Shown in pieces: positions 42,447-51,503 of a DNA stretch of 64,000 nucleotides. Position 1 is the stretch's first letter. Each line of letters opens with the position of its first letter. The translations under genes and the position numbers were made by a program. The notes under the pieces are model-generated. The model was not told where the DNA came from. It saw nothing but the letters and a program-made list of their open reading frames with translations, and searched no databases. The DNA is from Solirubrobacteraceae bacterium (GTDB lineage Bacteria > Actinomycetota > Thermoleophilia > Solirubrobacterales > Solirubrobacteraceae), in the NCBI GenBank assembly GCA_030447505.1, contig JAUJOT010000005.1, positions 323,395-387,394 on the forward strand, read 5' to 3'.

Positions 42447-44864
42447 GTGTTGCGTCTCGCTCTGATCGCTTGCGCGCTGCTGCTCGTCGCCGGCCTGGCG
42501 CTCGCGGCGCGCGTCGAAGCGCAGTCGGGCACGAAGATCGGCCGTGCGACCGCCGCCGGCCGGTACATCGTGCTCTACGACAAGAGCGTCGATGACGCCG
42601 CCGCAGCCACCAGGCGCCGCGAGCGGTCTCAAGGCTTCCACGCCAGACTGCGCTACTCCAGCGCCGTCAAGGGATTTGCGGCGACGCTGACAGCCGAGCA
42701 GGCGGACAGCCTGCGGACGGATCCGAAGGTCGCTGCGGTGACCGAGGACCGGGCCGTGAGGGCCTTGGCGGTGGTGCCGTTGGCGCCGGGTGAGCCGCTG
42801 CCGCCGTCCGGCGTGCGCCGCATCGAGACGGCGACCAGCAGCACCGCACGCGAGCGCAGCAGCGTCAACGTCGCGGTGCTCGACACCGGCATCGACCTCG
42901 AGCATCCCGACCTCGACGCCGTCGACGGCAGAAACTGCATCAACGGCGCGGCATCCGCCGACGACGACAACGGGCACGGCACGCACGTCGCCGGCACGAT
43001 CGCGGCGCGCAACGACGGTGCCGGAGTCGTCGGGGTCGCTCCGGGCACGACCGTCTTCGCCGTCAAGGTGCTCGACGCCCAGGGGTCGGGCACGACGTCG
43101 CAGCTGATCTGCGGGATCGACTGGGTCACCAAGACGCTGACCGACGGCGTCTCCGCCAACGACGTGCCGCTCGTGAACATGAGCCTGGGAGGGCCGGGGC
43201 CCGCGCTCGGCACGTGCGCGACGACGAGCGACCCGATGCACAAGGCGATCTGCGCCTCGACGGCGGCCGGGGCGAGCTACGTCGTCGCGGCCGGCAACGA
43301 CGGCTGGGACTTCGACCACGCGCAGCAGCCCGACGTCCCGGCGGCCTATCCGGAGGTGCTGACGGTGACTGCCGTCTCCGACAGCGACGGCCAGCCCGGC
43401 GGCCTCGGGCCCAGCTGCTCCTCGGCCGACGACACGTACGCCGGCTACTCCAACTTCGCGCTGACCAGCGCCGCGTCGGATCACACGATCGCGGCGCCCG
43501 GCAGTTGCATCCGCTCGACCTGGCCGGGCGGCGGCTACAGCACGCTGTCGGGCACGAGCATGGCGGCGCCGCATGTCGCCGGCGCAGTCGCACTGTGCCT
43601 CGGCGAGGCCGGTGCACGCGGGCCGTGCGCCGGCATCCGGCCGGCCGAGATCATCGAGCGGATGCGCGCCGACGCGGAGGCGCGCAGCACGGCGGACGGC
43701 GGCTACGGGTTCACCGGGGACCCGCTGCGCCCGGCGGGCAGCAGCTACTTCGGCCACCTTGTCGCCGCCGACACACGGCTGCCCGCGGTGACCTTGATCG
43801 AGCCCGCACACGGCAGCACGACCGGCGACGCCACCCCGACCTTCTCCGGGCGTGCAGGCGACGCCGCCGGCGACGCGGAGCTCGTCGAAGTTGACGTGTT
43901 TGCCGGATCGACCGCCGACGGCTCGACCGTCCGCCAGCTCACGGCCACGCGCAGCGCTGCAGCGTGGTCGGCGACGCTGCCCGAGGAGCTGGCGCTTGCG
44001 AGCGGGACCTACACCGCGCGCGCACGTCAACGGGCGGCGAATGGCGACGAGGCGACGAGCGCCAGCCACACGTTCACGGTCGAGCCCGAACCCGCGACCG
44101 ACGGCCCGACCGGTGCGGTGACAACGCCAGCGAGCAGCGCGGAGCCGACGACCGCACCGAGCACCGGTGACTCGTCGCCGCGGCCCGCCGCGCCGACCGC
44201 CGACGCGCCTGCCGGCGCCACCCTCGGAGACGCACGAGTTCCCAGCGCGCCGCGCAAGGAGCCCGCCAAGCTCGAGGTCAAACGCGCACGGGTGCGCGCC
44301 AAGCAGCGCACGCTCGAGGTTCTGGCGCCGATCAGCAAGCGCGCGACCGGCGCGATCACCGTCACCTTCCAGGCCGCCGGCATCCGCACGCGGTTCCGCC
44401 ATACGATCCGGTCCGGCAGCGACCGCCAGCGCATCGTGCGCACGATCCCGCGCGCGCAGGCGCGGCGGGCGACCGGCATCGTCACCCTGCACTATCCCGG
44501 CAACGACCGTACGCGTGGGCAGGACGTCCGCCTGCGCGCCGCCTCCCGCAGCGCCGAGCTCGTGGCGCAGCGCCCGCGGCTGGCCGCCGGCCGCCTCGTA
44601 GCCGGCGGCACCGTCACCTCGCACGCTCGCGGCGTCGTACGGGTGCAGCTGGACTGGTCGCGCGGCGGTCGCGGACGGCGCCACGACGTGAGCGTCCGGA
44701 TCCGCAACGGGCGCTGGCGGCTCGCCTCTCCCCTTCCCGCCGACGTGCGCAGCGACATCGCCGCCCGCGACGGCACGCTGCACTCCTACGTCCTGTTCAC
44801 GGGTTATGGCCCGCGGCAGGTCCGCGGTGAGATGCGCTCCTTCGAAGTTCTGAAAGCTCCGTAG
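42447..44864 (+). CDS. secreted subtilisin-like (S8) protease
   Basis: An 805-residue secreted protease. Signal MLRLALIACALLLVAGLALAARVEA; propeptide of I9 type (AGRYIVLYDKSVDDAA, FAATLTAEQADSLRTDPKVAAVTED). The catalytic domain has Asp in VAVLDTGIDLEHPDL, His in NGHGTHVAGT, oxyanion Asn in VVAAGNDG and Ser in SGTSMAAPHVAGA. Beyond it is an Ig-like domain (VTLIEPAHGSTTGDATPTFSG), a Ser/Thr/Pro-rich linker and a C-terminal 200-residue beta domain rich in Arg. The start is GTG 42447. It is followed, 19 bp on, by a secreted hydrolase, so both may be co-expressed. Confidence 0.92.
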   Translation: MLRLALIACALLLVAGLALAARVEAQSGTKIGRATAAGRYIVLYDKSVDDAAAATRRRERSQGFHARLRYSSAVKGFAATLTAEQADSLRTDPKVAAVTEDRAVRALAVVPLAPGEPLPPSGVRRIETATSSTARERSSVNVAVLDTGIDLEHPDLDAVDGRNCINGAASADDDNGHGTHVAGTIAARNDGAGVVGVAPGTTVFAVKVLDAQGSGTTSQLICGIDWVTKTLTDGVSANDVPLVNMSLGGPGPALGTCATTSDPMHKAICASTAAGASYVVAAGNDGWDFDHAQQPDVPAAYPEVLTVTAVSDSDGQPGGLGPSCSSADDTYAGYSNFALTSAASDHTIAAPGSCIRSTWPGGGYSTLSGTSMAAPHVAGAVALCLGEAGARGPCAGIRPAEIIERMRADAEARSTADGGYGFTGDPLRPAGSSYFGHLVAADTRLPAVTLIEPAHGSTTGDATPTFSGRAGDAAGDAELVEVDVFAGSTADGSTVRQLTATRSAAAWSATLPEELALASGTYTARARQRAANGDEATSASHTFTVEPEPATDGPTGAVTTPASSAEPTTAPSTGDSSPRPAAPTADAPAGATLGDARVPSAPRKEPAKLEVKRARVRAKQRTLEVLAPISKRATGAITVTFQAAGIRTRFRHTIRSGSDRQRIVRTIPRAQARRATGIVTLHYPGNDRTRGQDVRLRAASRSAELVAQRPRLAAGRLVAGGTVTSHARGVVRVQLDWSRGGRGRRHDVSVRIRNGRWRLASPLPADVRSDIAARDGTLHSYVLFTGYGPRQVRGEMRSFEVLKAP

Positions 44865-44883
44865 TAGCGATGCGCGCTGCCTC

Positions 44884-46782
44884 ATGACGTCGACTGGGTC
44901 CGGGGGGCGCCGGCGTTCGCGGGCCGGCTGGCTCCTCGTGCCGCTCGTCATGCTCGCGCTGTCGCCGGCCGCTGCGAGCGCGGACGTGCTCCTGCAGCCG
45001 ATACTGCCGCTCGGGACCGAAGGGCCGTCGCTGGGCGACGCGGAACTGGCCACGCGCACCGAAGGCGGCGACGTCTTCGTCGCGATCAGCGCGCCCGCCG
45101 TGTCCCTGGCAGCGGGCGCCGAGTTTCGGCTCGTCAGCTGCGTACAGACCCACGTGCTGCACACTGCGCCGGCAGCGGACTGCAGTCAGCGCGACGTCGA
45201 CACGCGCCAGCGGACCGAGGCGACGGCCGAGGAGGCGCCGATCGCCAGCCGGCAGATCGCGGCGCCGCCGGCTTCGCAGGCCGCCTGGGCCACCGGGGTG
45301 GTCGAAGTCCTGCGCCGCAGCAGCACCGGAGGCTGGCAGCGCGCGGCCTCGTCCTGGACGCCCGGAGGTCTTGCGACGGCGTCGTTGCCGCTGTCCGACC
45401 GCGGGCTTCCGTCACCGCTCGCGCCGCAGGGCGTCGCACTCGAGGCGATCGCGGACGGCGGCATGAACACCGGCGCCCGAGACTCGATCTGCGCACCGCT
45501 GGCGGGCGCAACGGCGCAGCCGCTGCCCGACGGCGTCACGAGCGGCGCGCTCGGCGGCGAAGGCCCCGCCTACAGTGAAACCGGCAGCCCACTCACCGCC
45601 GACCACGACGAGCGCGGCGTCGTACTGTTGCTGCACGGCGGCGGATGGATGCTGACCGGCTCGTGGGCAGCGGCAGGCATGCGCCCGGACGCCGATCGCT
45701 GGCGCGCCCGCGGCTGGCGGACCGTCAACGCCAGCTACCGGGCATGCGGCGGCGCGATCGAAGACGTCGTCGCGTTCGTCGACCACATCCGCGCCCGGAT
45801 CCTCGACAGCCAGCCGCTCTGCCTCGTCGGCACGTCCGCGGGGGCCCATCTCGCGCTCCTCGCCGCCGCGCTGCGGCCGGACGCCGTCGACTGCGTCGTG
45901 AGCCAGAGCGGCCCCACGGATCTCGCCGCGCTCGCCGCCGAGCAGGCGTACGACCCCTTCACCGGCGACCGCTGGGCGACCGGGCCGATCGCGACGCACA
46001 ACCTCGCCGTCGCCGCGTTCGGAGCCGAGAACCTCGCGGCGATGAGCCCCGCCCGCCAGCGCATCGCGGCACGCCTGCTCGTCGCCGTCGGCGAGCACGA
46101 CTGGTTGCTGGCGCCGTCGCAGGCGACCTCGTTCGCGTCCGCACAGCGGGCGCTGGACCGGGCGGCGCATGTCGAGGCGCTGATCCTGCCGGCAGGTACC
46201 GTCTCGTGGGGACACGGGAGCGTCTCGTCGACGGCGATCGAAGCGTTCCATGCGGCGGAGGCCAAGCTCGGCGAAGCCGCGATCGCCGACAGGCAGGCGT
46301 CGGCGACGAGCTCGCCGCCGGCCGGATCGCCGTCTCCAGCTCCTGTGCCGACGGCGCCGCCCTCCGGCGCGCCGCCGGCGCTCGCGGATCGGTCCGCGCT
46401 GCCCGCATCCGTGCTGTTGCCGGACCCGCTGGCTGCGCGCCGGCGCTCGGCCCCGGCGTCGTCGCTGCTCGCCCTCTCGACACCCGACCGCGCCCGCAGA
46501 CGCCACGTGGCCGCCGGCGGAACCCTGCGCATCCGCGTGCGCGCGCGCCGTGGCGGAACGCTCAACGTGACGATCCGCATGCGCGGCCGCGTCGTCGCGC
46601 GCGCGGACCACGCGCTCACCGCCGGACGCAGCACCACCGCCGCGCTGCGTGTCGACCGGCGCGCCCGCGCATGGCTGCGTCGCGTGCGCCGCGGGGTGCG
46701 GCTGCAGGTGTCCGCGACACTCCGCGACGGTCGCGACAGAAGACTCGGCGCTGCCTCCCGCACGATCCAGCTCGTGGGCTGA
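44884..46782 (+). CDS. secreted alpha/beta-hydrolase (esterase-like)
   Basis: A 632-residue secreted protein. The signal peptide ends near AAASADV. An N-terminal region of about 170 residues with two Cys is unassigned. The alpha/beta-hydrolase domain follows: VLLLHGGGWML (oxyanion HGGG), VGTSAGAHLAL (nucleophile Ser), AVGEHDWLL (Asp) and SWGHGSVSS (His). A Pro/Ser/Ala-rich linker leads to a C-terminal Arg-rich beta domain (RIRVRARRGGTLNVTIRMRGRVVARA), also seen in spirit in the subtilase upstream. Such domains in this group may attach secreted enzymes to the wall. Likely a carboxylesterase; substrate unknown. Confidence 0.85.
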   Translation: MTSTGSGGRRRSRAGWLLVPLVMLALSPAAASADVLLQPILPLGTEGPSLGDAELATRTEGGDVFVAISAPAVSLAAGAEFRLVSCVQTHVLHTAPAADCSQRDVDTRQRTEATAEEAPIASRQIAAPPASQAAWATGVVEVLRRSSTGGWQRAASSWTPGGLATASLPLSDRGLPSPLAPQGVALEAIADGGMNTGARDSICAPLAGATAQPLPDGVTSGALGGEGPAYSETGSPLTADHDERGVVLLLHGGGWMLTGSWAAAGMRPDADRWRARGWRTVNASYRACGGAIEDVVAFVDHIRARILDSQPLCLVGTSAGAHLALLAAALRPDAVDCVVSQSGPTDLAALAAEQAYDPFTGDRWATGPIATHNLAVAAFGAENLAAMSPARQRIAARLLVAVGEHDWLLAPSQATSFASAQRALDRAAHVEALILPAGTVSWGHGSVSSTAIEAFHAAEAKLGEAAIADRQASATSSPPAGSPSPAPVPTAPPSGAPPALADRSALPASVLLPDPLAARRRSAPASSLLALSTPDRARRRHVAAGGTLRIRVRARRGGTLNVTIRMRGRVVARADHALTAGRSTTAALRVDRRARAWLRRVRRGVRLQVSATLRDGRDRRLGAASRTIQLVG

Positions 46783-46918
46783 CGCCATACGAACAGCAGA
46801 CGCAACCGCCAGACGCTCGGCGACCGGCGCGAAACCTTGCCGGCGCTGCCAGACGGCAGCGAACGCGCGCGCCCAGCACGTTCGAGCTGTCTGACAGTTG
46901 TGCGTACGCTCTCGTTCT

Positions 46919-47188
46919 ATGGGGATCGTGAGCATCGTGAGCTGTCGCGCAACACCGACAGCGTGGTCGAGGAGGTCACGCGCACCGGCCGGCCTGCGCT
47001 GATCACCAAACACGGCGCGCCGGTTGTCGCGGTCGTGCCGATCGACGAGGGCGGACCTGGAAGACGTGGTCCTCGCTCGCGCGCCCGAATACCTCGCGGA
47101 CATGACCACGGCGGACGCGGACCTCGCCGGGGGGCGCACCCGCAACGCGGCCGACCTCTTCGAGGAACTCGACGCCGCCGACGCCTGA
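46919..47188 (+). pseudogene. Phd/YefM-type antitoxin, two frameshifts
   Basis: Reading across frames gives MGIVSI, then RELSRNTDSVVEEVTRTGRPALITKHGAPVVAVVPID, and then ADLEDVVLARAPEYLADMTTADADLAGGRT with a C-terminal helix: a normal Phd/YefM antitoxin of about 90 residues. One base is missing near 46937 and one extra G is present near 47053. The antitoxin binds its partner's toxin and their promoter. Its toxin gene is also only a fragment, so the pair is dead. Confidence 0.75.
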
Positions 47189-47400
47189 GCGCGACGCCGT
47201 TCGTCAGCCGCGATCAGCCCGGCGCGGCCCCGGATAGAGCTGACCCGCCGCGCCCTGTCTGCCCCTGCGCGTCGGCGACTGGCGCGTGCTCTACCGCCCG
47301 GTCCCCGTCGCCGAAGTCGCCCGAGACGGCCCTGGCTTCCTCGGCGCCGGCTGTCAACCGCCGCGACCTGCTGCGCGCGGTACGCACCCTCACCAGCTGA
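47189..47400 (+). pseudogene. RelE-type toxin remnant
   Basis: After the antitoxin, the plus strand reads LRVGDWRVLYRPVPVAEVA and, after a shift, VNRRDLLRAVRTLTS. These are the two conserved C-terminal strands of RelE/ParE toxins (LRVGDYRVxY and xRRDxxR). The N-terminal half is missing. Confidence 0.6.
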
Positions 47401-47512
47401 AGCCGCGCATACACCCACGCGACTTCTTGCTGAGATCCGCGCTGCTCGCTGTCTGACTGCCTGAGGCGTTCGGGCTGCCCGCGTCCTCGCGATGGTTGCC
47501 ACCGTCTCGGTG

Positions 47513-47700
47513 GCGCGACGCTGTCCTTCTCGGTCACGGTCGTGGCGTTCACGCTGGCGTCCTCGCAGCTGAGCCCGCGCGTCCTGCGCGGCTTCGGGCC
47601 GATCGCCTCAGCCAGGCGACGCTCGGAACCTTCATCTACTGCCTCGCGATGCTGATCCGGTTGAGCTCGGCGGACGAGGGCCGGGCGGTGCCGAACCTCT
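47513..47700 (+). pseudogene. DUF2254 fragment, 5' part
   Basis: FSVTVVAFTLASSQLSPRVLRGF, then after a frameshift RADRLSQATLGTFIYCLAML and ADEGRAVPNLSI. This is the membrane and SSQLSPRVLR part of a DUF2254 protein, a different copy from that at 4508-5814. The sequence loses its match near 47700, where the strand of the related sequence switches. Confidence 0.6.
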
Positions 47701-47832
47701 CGATCCCCGAGGCGACGAGAGCCTCGCGCCTGTCGTCACTGCACCACACGTCGGCGAGCGGGAGGCCGGGTGTGACGTACTCCCCGATCTGCACCCGCTG
47801 CACGACAAGGCCGTTCGTCGCCTGGGTCCTAT
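47700..47832 (-). pseudogene. DUF2254 fragment, middle part, inverted
   Basis: On the minus strand, LVVQRVQIGEYVTPGLPLADVW resembles the segment that follows the membrane part in DUF2254 proteins. As the 5' part is on the opposite strand next to it, an inversion or an aberrant IS-mediated event has rearranged the gene. The IS-B end lies at 47833. Confidence 0.45.
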
Positions 47833-47880
47833 TGAGGCGGGCTGGGTTTCGCGGAGACCGGGTTTGGTGGGTTCCTCTCT

Positions 47881-48012
47881 TCATTGATTGAGAGAGGGAG
47901 TCAGACGGTACTGCTCGTCGTAGAGTGCTTCCACCTCGGCAGGGGGACGATCGCCCAGAGACTCGTGCAGGCGGTCGTTGTTAAACCAGGCGACCCATTC
48001 GACGATCGCCAG
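47881..48012 (-). pseudogene. IS-B OrfB transposase, 3' part
   Basis: Reads AIVEWVAWFNNDRLHESLGDRPPAEVEALYDEQYRL to the stop, the typical C-terminal end of IS3 OrfB after the last catalytic Glu region. It continues directly from 50742 on the other side of IS-A. At 48009-48012 stands CCAG, repeated at 50738-50741, the target duplication of IS-A. Confidence 0.85.
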
Positions 48013-48092
48013 TGGCGTGACCCCGGTGGTTCGGTCCGGTGCTTGTGAGAGTACTTCTCGCCCACGATCATGGGCAGCGAGGACTCCAACGC

Positions 48093-48500
48093 ATGAAGCG
48101 ACGCAGGCACACTCCCGAGCAGGTCATCCGCAAGCTGCGCGAGGCGGAGCGGATGCTGAGCGAGGGCAAGACGATCGCGGAGCTCTGCAAGGAGCTTGAG
48201 GTCTCCGAGCAGACGTTCCATCGCTGGCGCAACCAGTACGGCGGGATGAAGGCCGATGACGTCAAGCGCCTCAAGGAGCTTGAGCGTGAGAACACGCGGT
48301 TGAAGGCGATCGTGGCTGACCAGGCCCTGGAGTGTCAGGCGTTGAAGGAGGTTGCTCGGGAAACTGGTGAGCCCGGCCCGTCGGCGGTCGGCGGTCGCGG
48401 TGCTCTGCGACCGCCTGCACGTCAGCGAGCGCTGGGCCTGCCGGGTCTGCGGTCAGCATCGCTCCACGCAGCGGCGCGAGCCGATGCCCGCCGGCGATGA
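48093..48500 (+). CDS. IS-A OrfA, outer copy
   Basis: IS3-type OrfA: MKRRRHTPEQVIRKLREAERM, KTIAELCKELEVSEQTFHRWRNQYGG is the helix-turn-helix, and RLKELERENTRLKAIVADQALECQALKEV the leucine-zipper segment. The last part of the open frame is in antisense-like sequence beyond the OrfB start and is probably not conserved. It overlaps OrfB in the +1 frame. Confidence 0.8.
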   Translation: MKRRRHTPEQVIRKLREAERMLSEGKTIAELCKELEVSEQTFHRWRNQYGGMKADDVKRLKELERENTRLKAIVADQALECQALKEVARETGEPGPSAVGGRGALRPPARQRALGLPGLRSASLHAAARADARRR

Positions 48501-49214
48501 TGAGGCGTTGCGTGCCGAGCTGCGCGCGTTCTCGGCCAGGCGCCCGCGGTGGGGGTACCGCCAGGCGCACACGCATCTGCAGCAGGAGGGCTGGGAGATC
48601 AACCGCAAGCGCGTGCAGCGCGTCTGGCGCGAGGAAGGGCTGCGGGTCCCGCAGCGCACCCGCAAGCGTCGCCGGCTCGGCGACGCCACCGCCCCAAGGA
48701 GCTGCTGCGTGCCGAGCGCCCCGGGCACGTGTGGGCGTTTGACTTCCAGTTTGACCAGACCGCCGACGGCCACGTGCTGAAGCTCTTGAACGTCGTCGAC
48801 GAGTTCACCAGGGAGGCGCTGGTCATGCACACAGCCCGCAGCGTCACCGCCGATCAGACCGTCGCGGTGCTGGAGGCACTCGTCGCGGTCCGTGGCGCCC
48901 CAACGCATATCCGCTGCGACAACGGCCCGGAGATGACCGCGAACGCGCTGATCGACTGGTGCGCCGCGCAGAGCACGCTGACCAGCTACATCGACCCCGG
49001 CGCACCGTGGCAGAACCCGTTCGTTGAGTCCTTCCACTCGCGCGTACGCGACGAGCTGCTGAACCTCGAGTTGTTCTCATGCCTCGCCGAAGCCCGGGTC
49101 GTGATCGAGGACTGGCGCGAGGACTTCAACCGCCACCGGCCGCACTCCGCCCTTGGCCGCAAGGCTCCCGCCGTCTTCGCTGCTGCCTGGACGCTACCCG
49201 CACCCGCCGCCTGA
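48352..49214 (+). pseudogene. IS-A OrfB transposase, outer copy, one-base deletion
   Basis: Same protein as the inner copy, but one C is missing in the run near 48691-48695 (CCGCCCCAAG against CCGCCCCCAAG), shifting the frame before the catalytic core. The DDE region (AFDFQFDQTADG, IRCDNGPE, NPFVESFHS) is only in the second frame. This copy is therefore defective. Confidence 0.88.
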
Positions 49215-49394
49215 CCCTCACCGCACGGACGCGCGCGGACGGAAGCCCGCCGCTCGGCTCGCCCTCCGGGCTCGCCTCCGCGGCAGGCTTCCGTCCGCGG
49301 CAGCACCTAGCGTGTGGCGTGACCCCGGTGGTTCGGTCCGGTGCTTGTGAGAGTACTTCTCGCCCACGATCATGGGCAGCGAGGACTCCAACGC

Positions 49395-49802
49395 ATGAAG
49401 CGACGCAGGCACACTCCCGAGCAGGTCATCCGCAAGCTGCGCGAGGCGGAGCGGATGCTGAGCGAGGGCAAGACGATCGCGGAGCTCTGCAAGGAGCTTG
49501 AGGTCTCCGAGCAGACGTTCCATCGCTGGCGCAACCAGTACGGCGGGATGAAGGCCGATGACGTCAAGCGCCTCAAGGAGCTTGAGCGTGAGAACACGCG
49601 GTTGAAGGCGATCGTGGCTGACCAGGCCCTGGAGTGTCAGGCGTTGAAGGAGGTTGCTCGGGAAACTGGTGAGCCCGGCCCGTCGGCGGGCGGCGGTCGC
49701 GATGCTCTGCGACCGCCTGCACGTCAGCGAGCGCTGGGCCTGCCGGGTCTGCGGTCAGCATCGCTCCACGCAGCGGCGCGAGCCGATGCCCGCCGGCGAT
49801 GA
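49395..49802 (+). CDS. IS-A OrfA, inner copy
   Basis: Helix-turn-helix and leucine-zipper subunit of the IS3-type transposase (KTIAELCKELEVSEQTFHRWRNQ; RLKELERENTRLKAIV). It starts at ATG 49395 and overlaps OrfB in the next frame. Expression of the fused OrfAB needs a frameshift or translation coupling near 49650; AAGGAGG just before TTG 49654 favours re-initiation. Confidence 0.85.
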   Translation: MKRRRHTPEQVIRKLREAERMLSEGKTIAELCKELEVSEQTFHRWRNQYGGMKADDVKRLKELERENTRLKAIVADQALECQALKEVARETGEPGPSAGGGRDALRPPARQRALGLPGLRSASLHAAARADARRR

Positions 49803-50517
49803 TGAGGCGTTGCGTGCCGAGCTGCGCGCGTTCTCGGCCAGGCGCCCGCGGTGGGGGTACCGCCAGGCGCACACGCATCTGCAGCAGGAGGGCTGGGAGA
49901 TCAACCGCAAGCGCGTGCAGCGCGTCTGGCGCGAGGAAGGGCTGCGGGTCCCGCAGCGCACCCGCAAGCGTCGCCGGCTCGGCGACGCCACCGCCCCCAA
50001 GGAGCTGCTGCGTGCCGAGCGCCCCGGGCACGTGTGGGCGTTTGACTTCCAGTTTGACCAGACCGCCGACGGCCACGTGCTGAAGCTCTTGAACGTCGTC
50101 GACGAGTTCACCAGGGAGGCGCTGGTCATGCACACAGCCCGCAGCGTCACCGCCGATCAGACCGTCGCGGTGCTGGAGGCACTCGTCGCGGTCCGTGGCG
50201 CCCCAACGCATATCCGCTGCGACAACGGCCCGGAGATGACCGCGAACGCGCTGATCGACTGGTGCGCCGCGCAGAGCACGCTGACCAGCTACATCGACCC
50301 CGGCGCACCGTGGCAGAACCCGTTCGTTGAGTCCTTCCACTCGCGCGTACGCGACGAGCTGCTGAACCTCGAGTTGTTCTCATGCCTCGCCGAAGCCCGG
50401 GTCGTGATCGAGGACTGGCGCGAGGACTTCAACCGCCACCGGCCGCACTCCGCCCTTGGCCGCAAGGCTCCCGCCGTCTTCGCTGCTGCCTGGACGCTAC
50501 CCGCACCCGCCGCCTGA
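49654..50517 (+). CDS. IS-A OrfB transposase, inner copy
   Basis: A 287-residue integrase-core transposase. RRAAVAMLCDRLHVSERWACRVCGQ starts the N-terminal HTH_21-like part, RWGYRQAHTHLQQEGWEINRKRVQRVWREEGL follows, and the DDE motif is AFDFQFDQTADGHVLK (first D), IRCDNGPEMTANAL (second D) and NPFVESFHSRVRDELLN (E), ending RPHSALGRKAPA. All catalytic residues are present. TTG 49654 is the start implied by the ribosome-binding site AAGGAGG; the frame may also be entered by ribosomal frameshift from OrfA. Confidence 0.9.
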   Translation: MLGKLVSPARRRAAVAMLCDRLHVSERWACRVCGQHRSTQRREPMPAGDDEALRAELRAFSARRPRWGYRQAHTHLQQEGWEINRKRVQRVWREEGLRVPQRTRKRRRLGDATAPKELLRAERPGHVWAFDFQFDQTADGHVLKLLNVVDEFTREALVMHTARSVTADQTVAVLEALVAVRGAPTHIRCDNGPEMTANALIDWCAAQSTLTSYIDPGAPWQNPFVESFHSRVRDELLNLELFSCLAEARVVIEDWREDFNRHRPHSALGRKAPAVFAAAWTLPAPAA

Positions 50518-50675
50518 CCCTCACCGCACGGACGCGCGCGGACGGAAGCCCGCCGCTCGGCTCGCCCTCCGGGCTCGCCTCCGCGGCAGGCTTCCGTCCG
50601 CGGCAGCACCTAGCGTGCCCGTACTACATCCACCCGGCTCTCACAGCAGGTGGACCGAAGAACGGGGTCCGGCCA

Positions 50676-50737
50676 CGTGCCCGTACTACATCCACCCGGC
50701 TCTCACAGCAGGTGGACCGAAGAACGGGGTCCGGCCA
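50676..50737 (+). repeat. direct repeat of the IS-A right end (62 bp)
   Basis: Sequence 50614-50675 is repeated at once as 50676-50737. This is explained by the nested insertion: the first is the end of the inner copy, the second is the end of the outer copy preceded by the CGTG duplication. Confidence 0.9.
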
Positions 50738-50741
50738 CCAG

Positions 50742-51503
50742 CTCGAGTTGGGTCTGTGTGCGCCAGACGCGGTCTGAGATCAGCTCGGTCTTGAAGGTGT
50801 CGACGAAGCTCTCGGCCATCGAGTTGTCGTAGGCGTCGCCGACAGAGCCGATCGACGCGAGCACGCCGTGATCGTCGAGGATCTGGTTGAACGCGTAGCT
50901 GGTGTACTGCGAGCCGGCATCTGAGTGATGGACGAGCTGCACGTCGGCGACGTCTTGGCGACGCGTGAGGGCCATCCGCAAGGCGTCGAGGACGAGGTCG
51001 GTACGCATGTGGTTGGCGAACTGCCAGCCAACGATCCGGCGGCTGTAGGCGTCGGTGACGAAGCTGAAGAAGACGACGCCTTCCCAGCAGCGCAGGTACG
51101 TGAAGTCGGCCAGCCACAAGGCGTCGGGCCGCACGGCGCTGAAGTCGCGATCGACGAGGTCGGGGGCACGCAGCGCCGCCGGATCGCAGATCGTCGTGCG
51201 CCACGGCTTGCCGCGGCGCTTGGCGCCCTGGATCGCGTGCTGGCGCATCAGGCGCTTGACGCGGTCACGACCGACCTGCTCGCCGGCGCGGCTGAGCGCC
51301 AGCCACATCTTGCGATACCCGTAGGCGTAGTAGTTGCCGGCGTGGACCTCACGGATCGTCTGCAGCAGCCGCTCGTCGCCGACGACGCGCTCAGAGCGCT
51401 TGCCAGTGGCACGGTGGTAGTAGGCGGACGCCGACACGCCCAGGACCCGGCAGATCGGCTCGACGCCGAAGCGGCCGCGGTGCTCGTCGATGTAGCGGCT
51501 CAC
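50742..51503 (-). pseudogene. IS-B OrfB transposase, 5' part
   Basis: IS3 OrfB on the minus strand from GTG 51503: FGVEPICRVLGVSASAYYH, ADFTYLRCWEGVVFFSFVTDAYSR (first D), HHSDAGSQYTS (second D), GDAYDNSMAESFVDTFKTELI (E). It breaks off at TQTQLEL where IS-A is inserted; the coding continues at 48012. The OrfA stop overlaps its start (GTGA). Confidence 0.9.

Larger units (their letters stand above)
49315..50675 (+). mobile_element. IS-A inner copy, intact (1361 bp)
   Basis: A complete second copy of IS-A inserted into the outer copy, in the same direction. Left end at 49315, right end at 50675 (same terminal blocks), target duplication CGTG. OrfA and OrfB are both open. Nearly identical to the outer copy; apart from a few substitutions, the outer copy only lacks one base. 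It is therefore the likely source of activity for both. Confidence 0.88.
48013..50737 (+). mobile_element. IS-A outer copy (IS3 family, IS407-like), itself split
   Basis: The outer copy consists of 48013-49314 and 50676-50737. Left end TGGC-N2-GACCCCG-TTCGGTCC (48013 on) and its inverted partner at 50737 make terminal repeats of about 25 bases. The 4-bp duplication CCAG flanks the whole insertion in IS-B. A 4-bp duplication CGTG (49311-49314 and 50676-50679) shows where the second copy entered, 62 bases from the right end. 4-bp duplications fit the IS407 group of IS3. This copy's OrfB carries a frameshift. Confidence 0.88.

Noticed and set aside
42285-45164. 959-residue open frame on the minus strand
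   Set aside because: It runs antisense to the subtilase gene, has Arg/Asp/Ala-rich composition without family motifs and is a shadow caused by high GC.
45412-47502. 696-residue open frame on the minus strand
   Set aside because: Antisense to the esterase gene and the TA remnant; no motifs.
48013-50737. Tandem head-to-tail IS dimer as a transposition intermediate
   Set aside because: The CGTG duplication and the second 62-bp right end are fully explained by insertion of one copy into the other.
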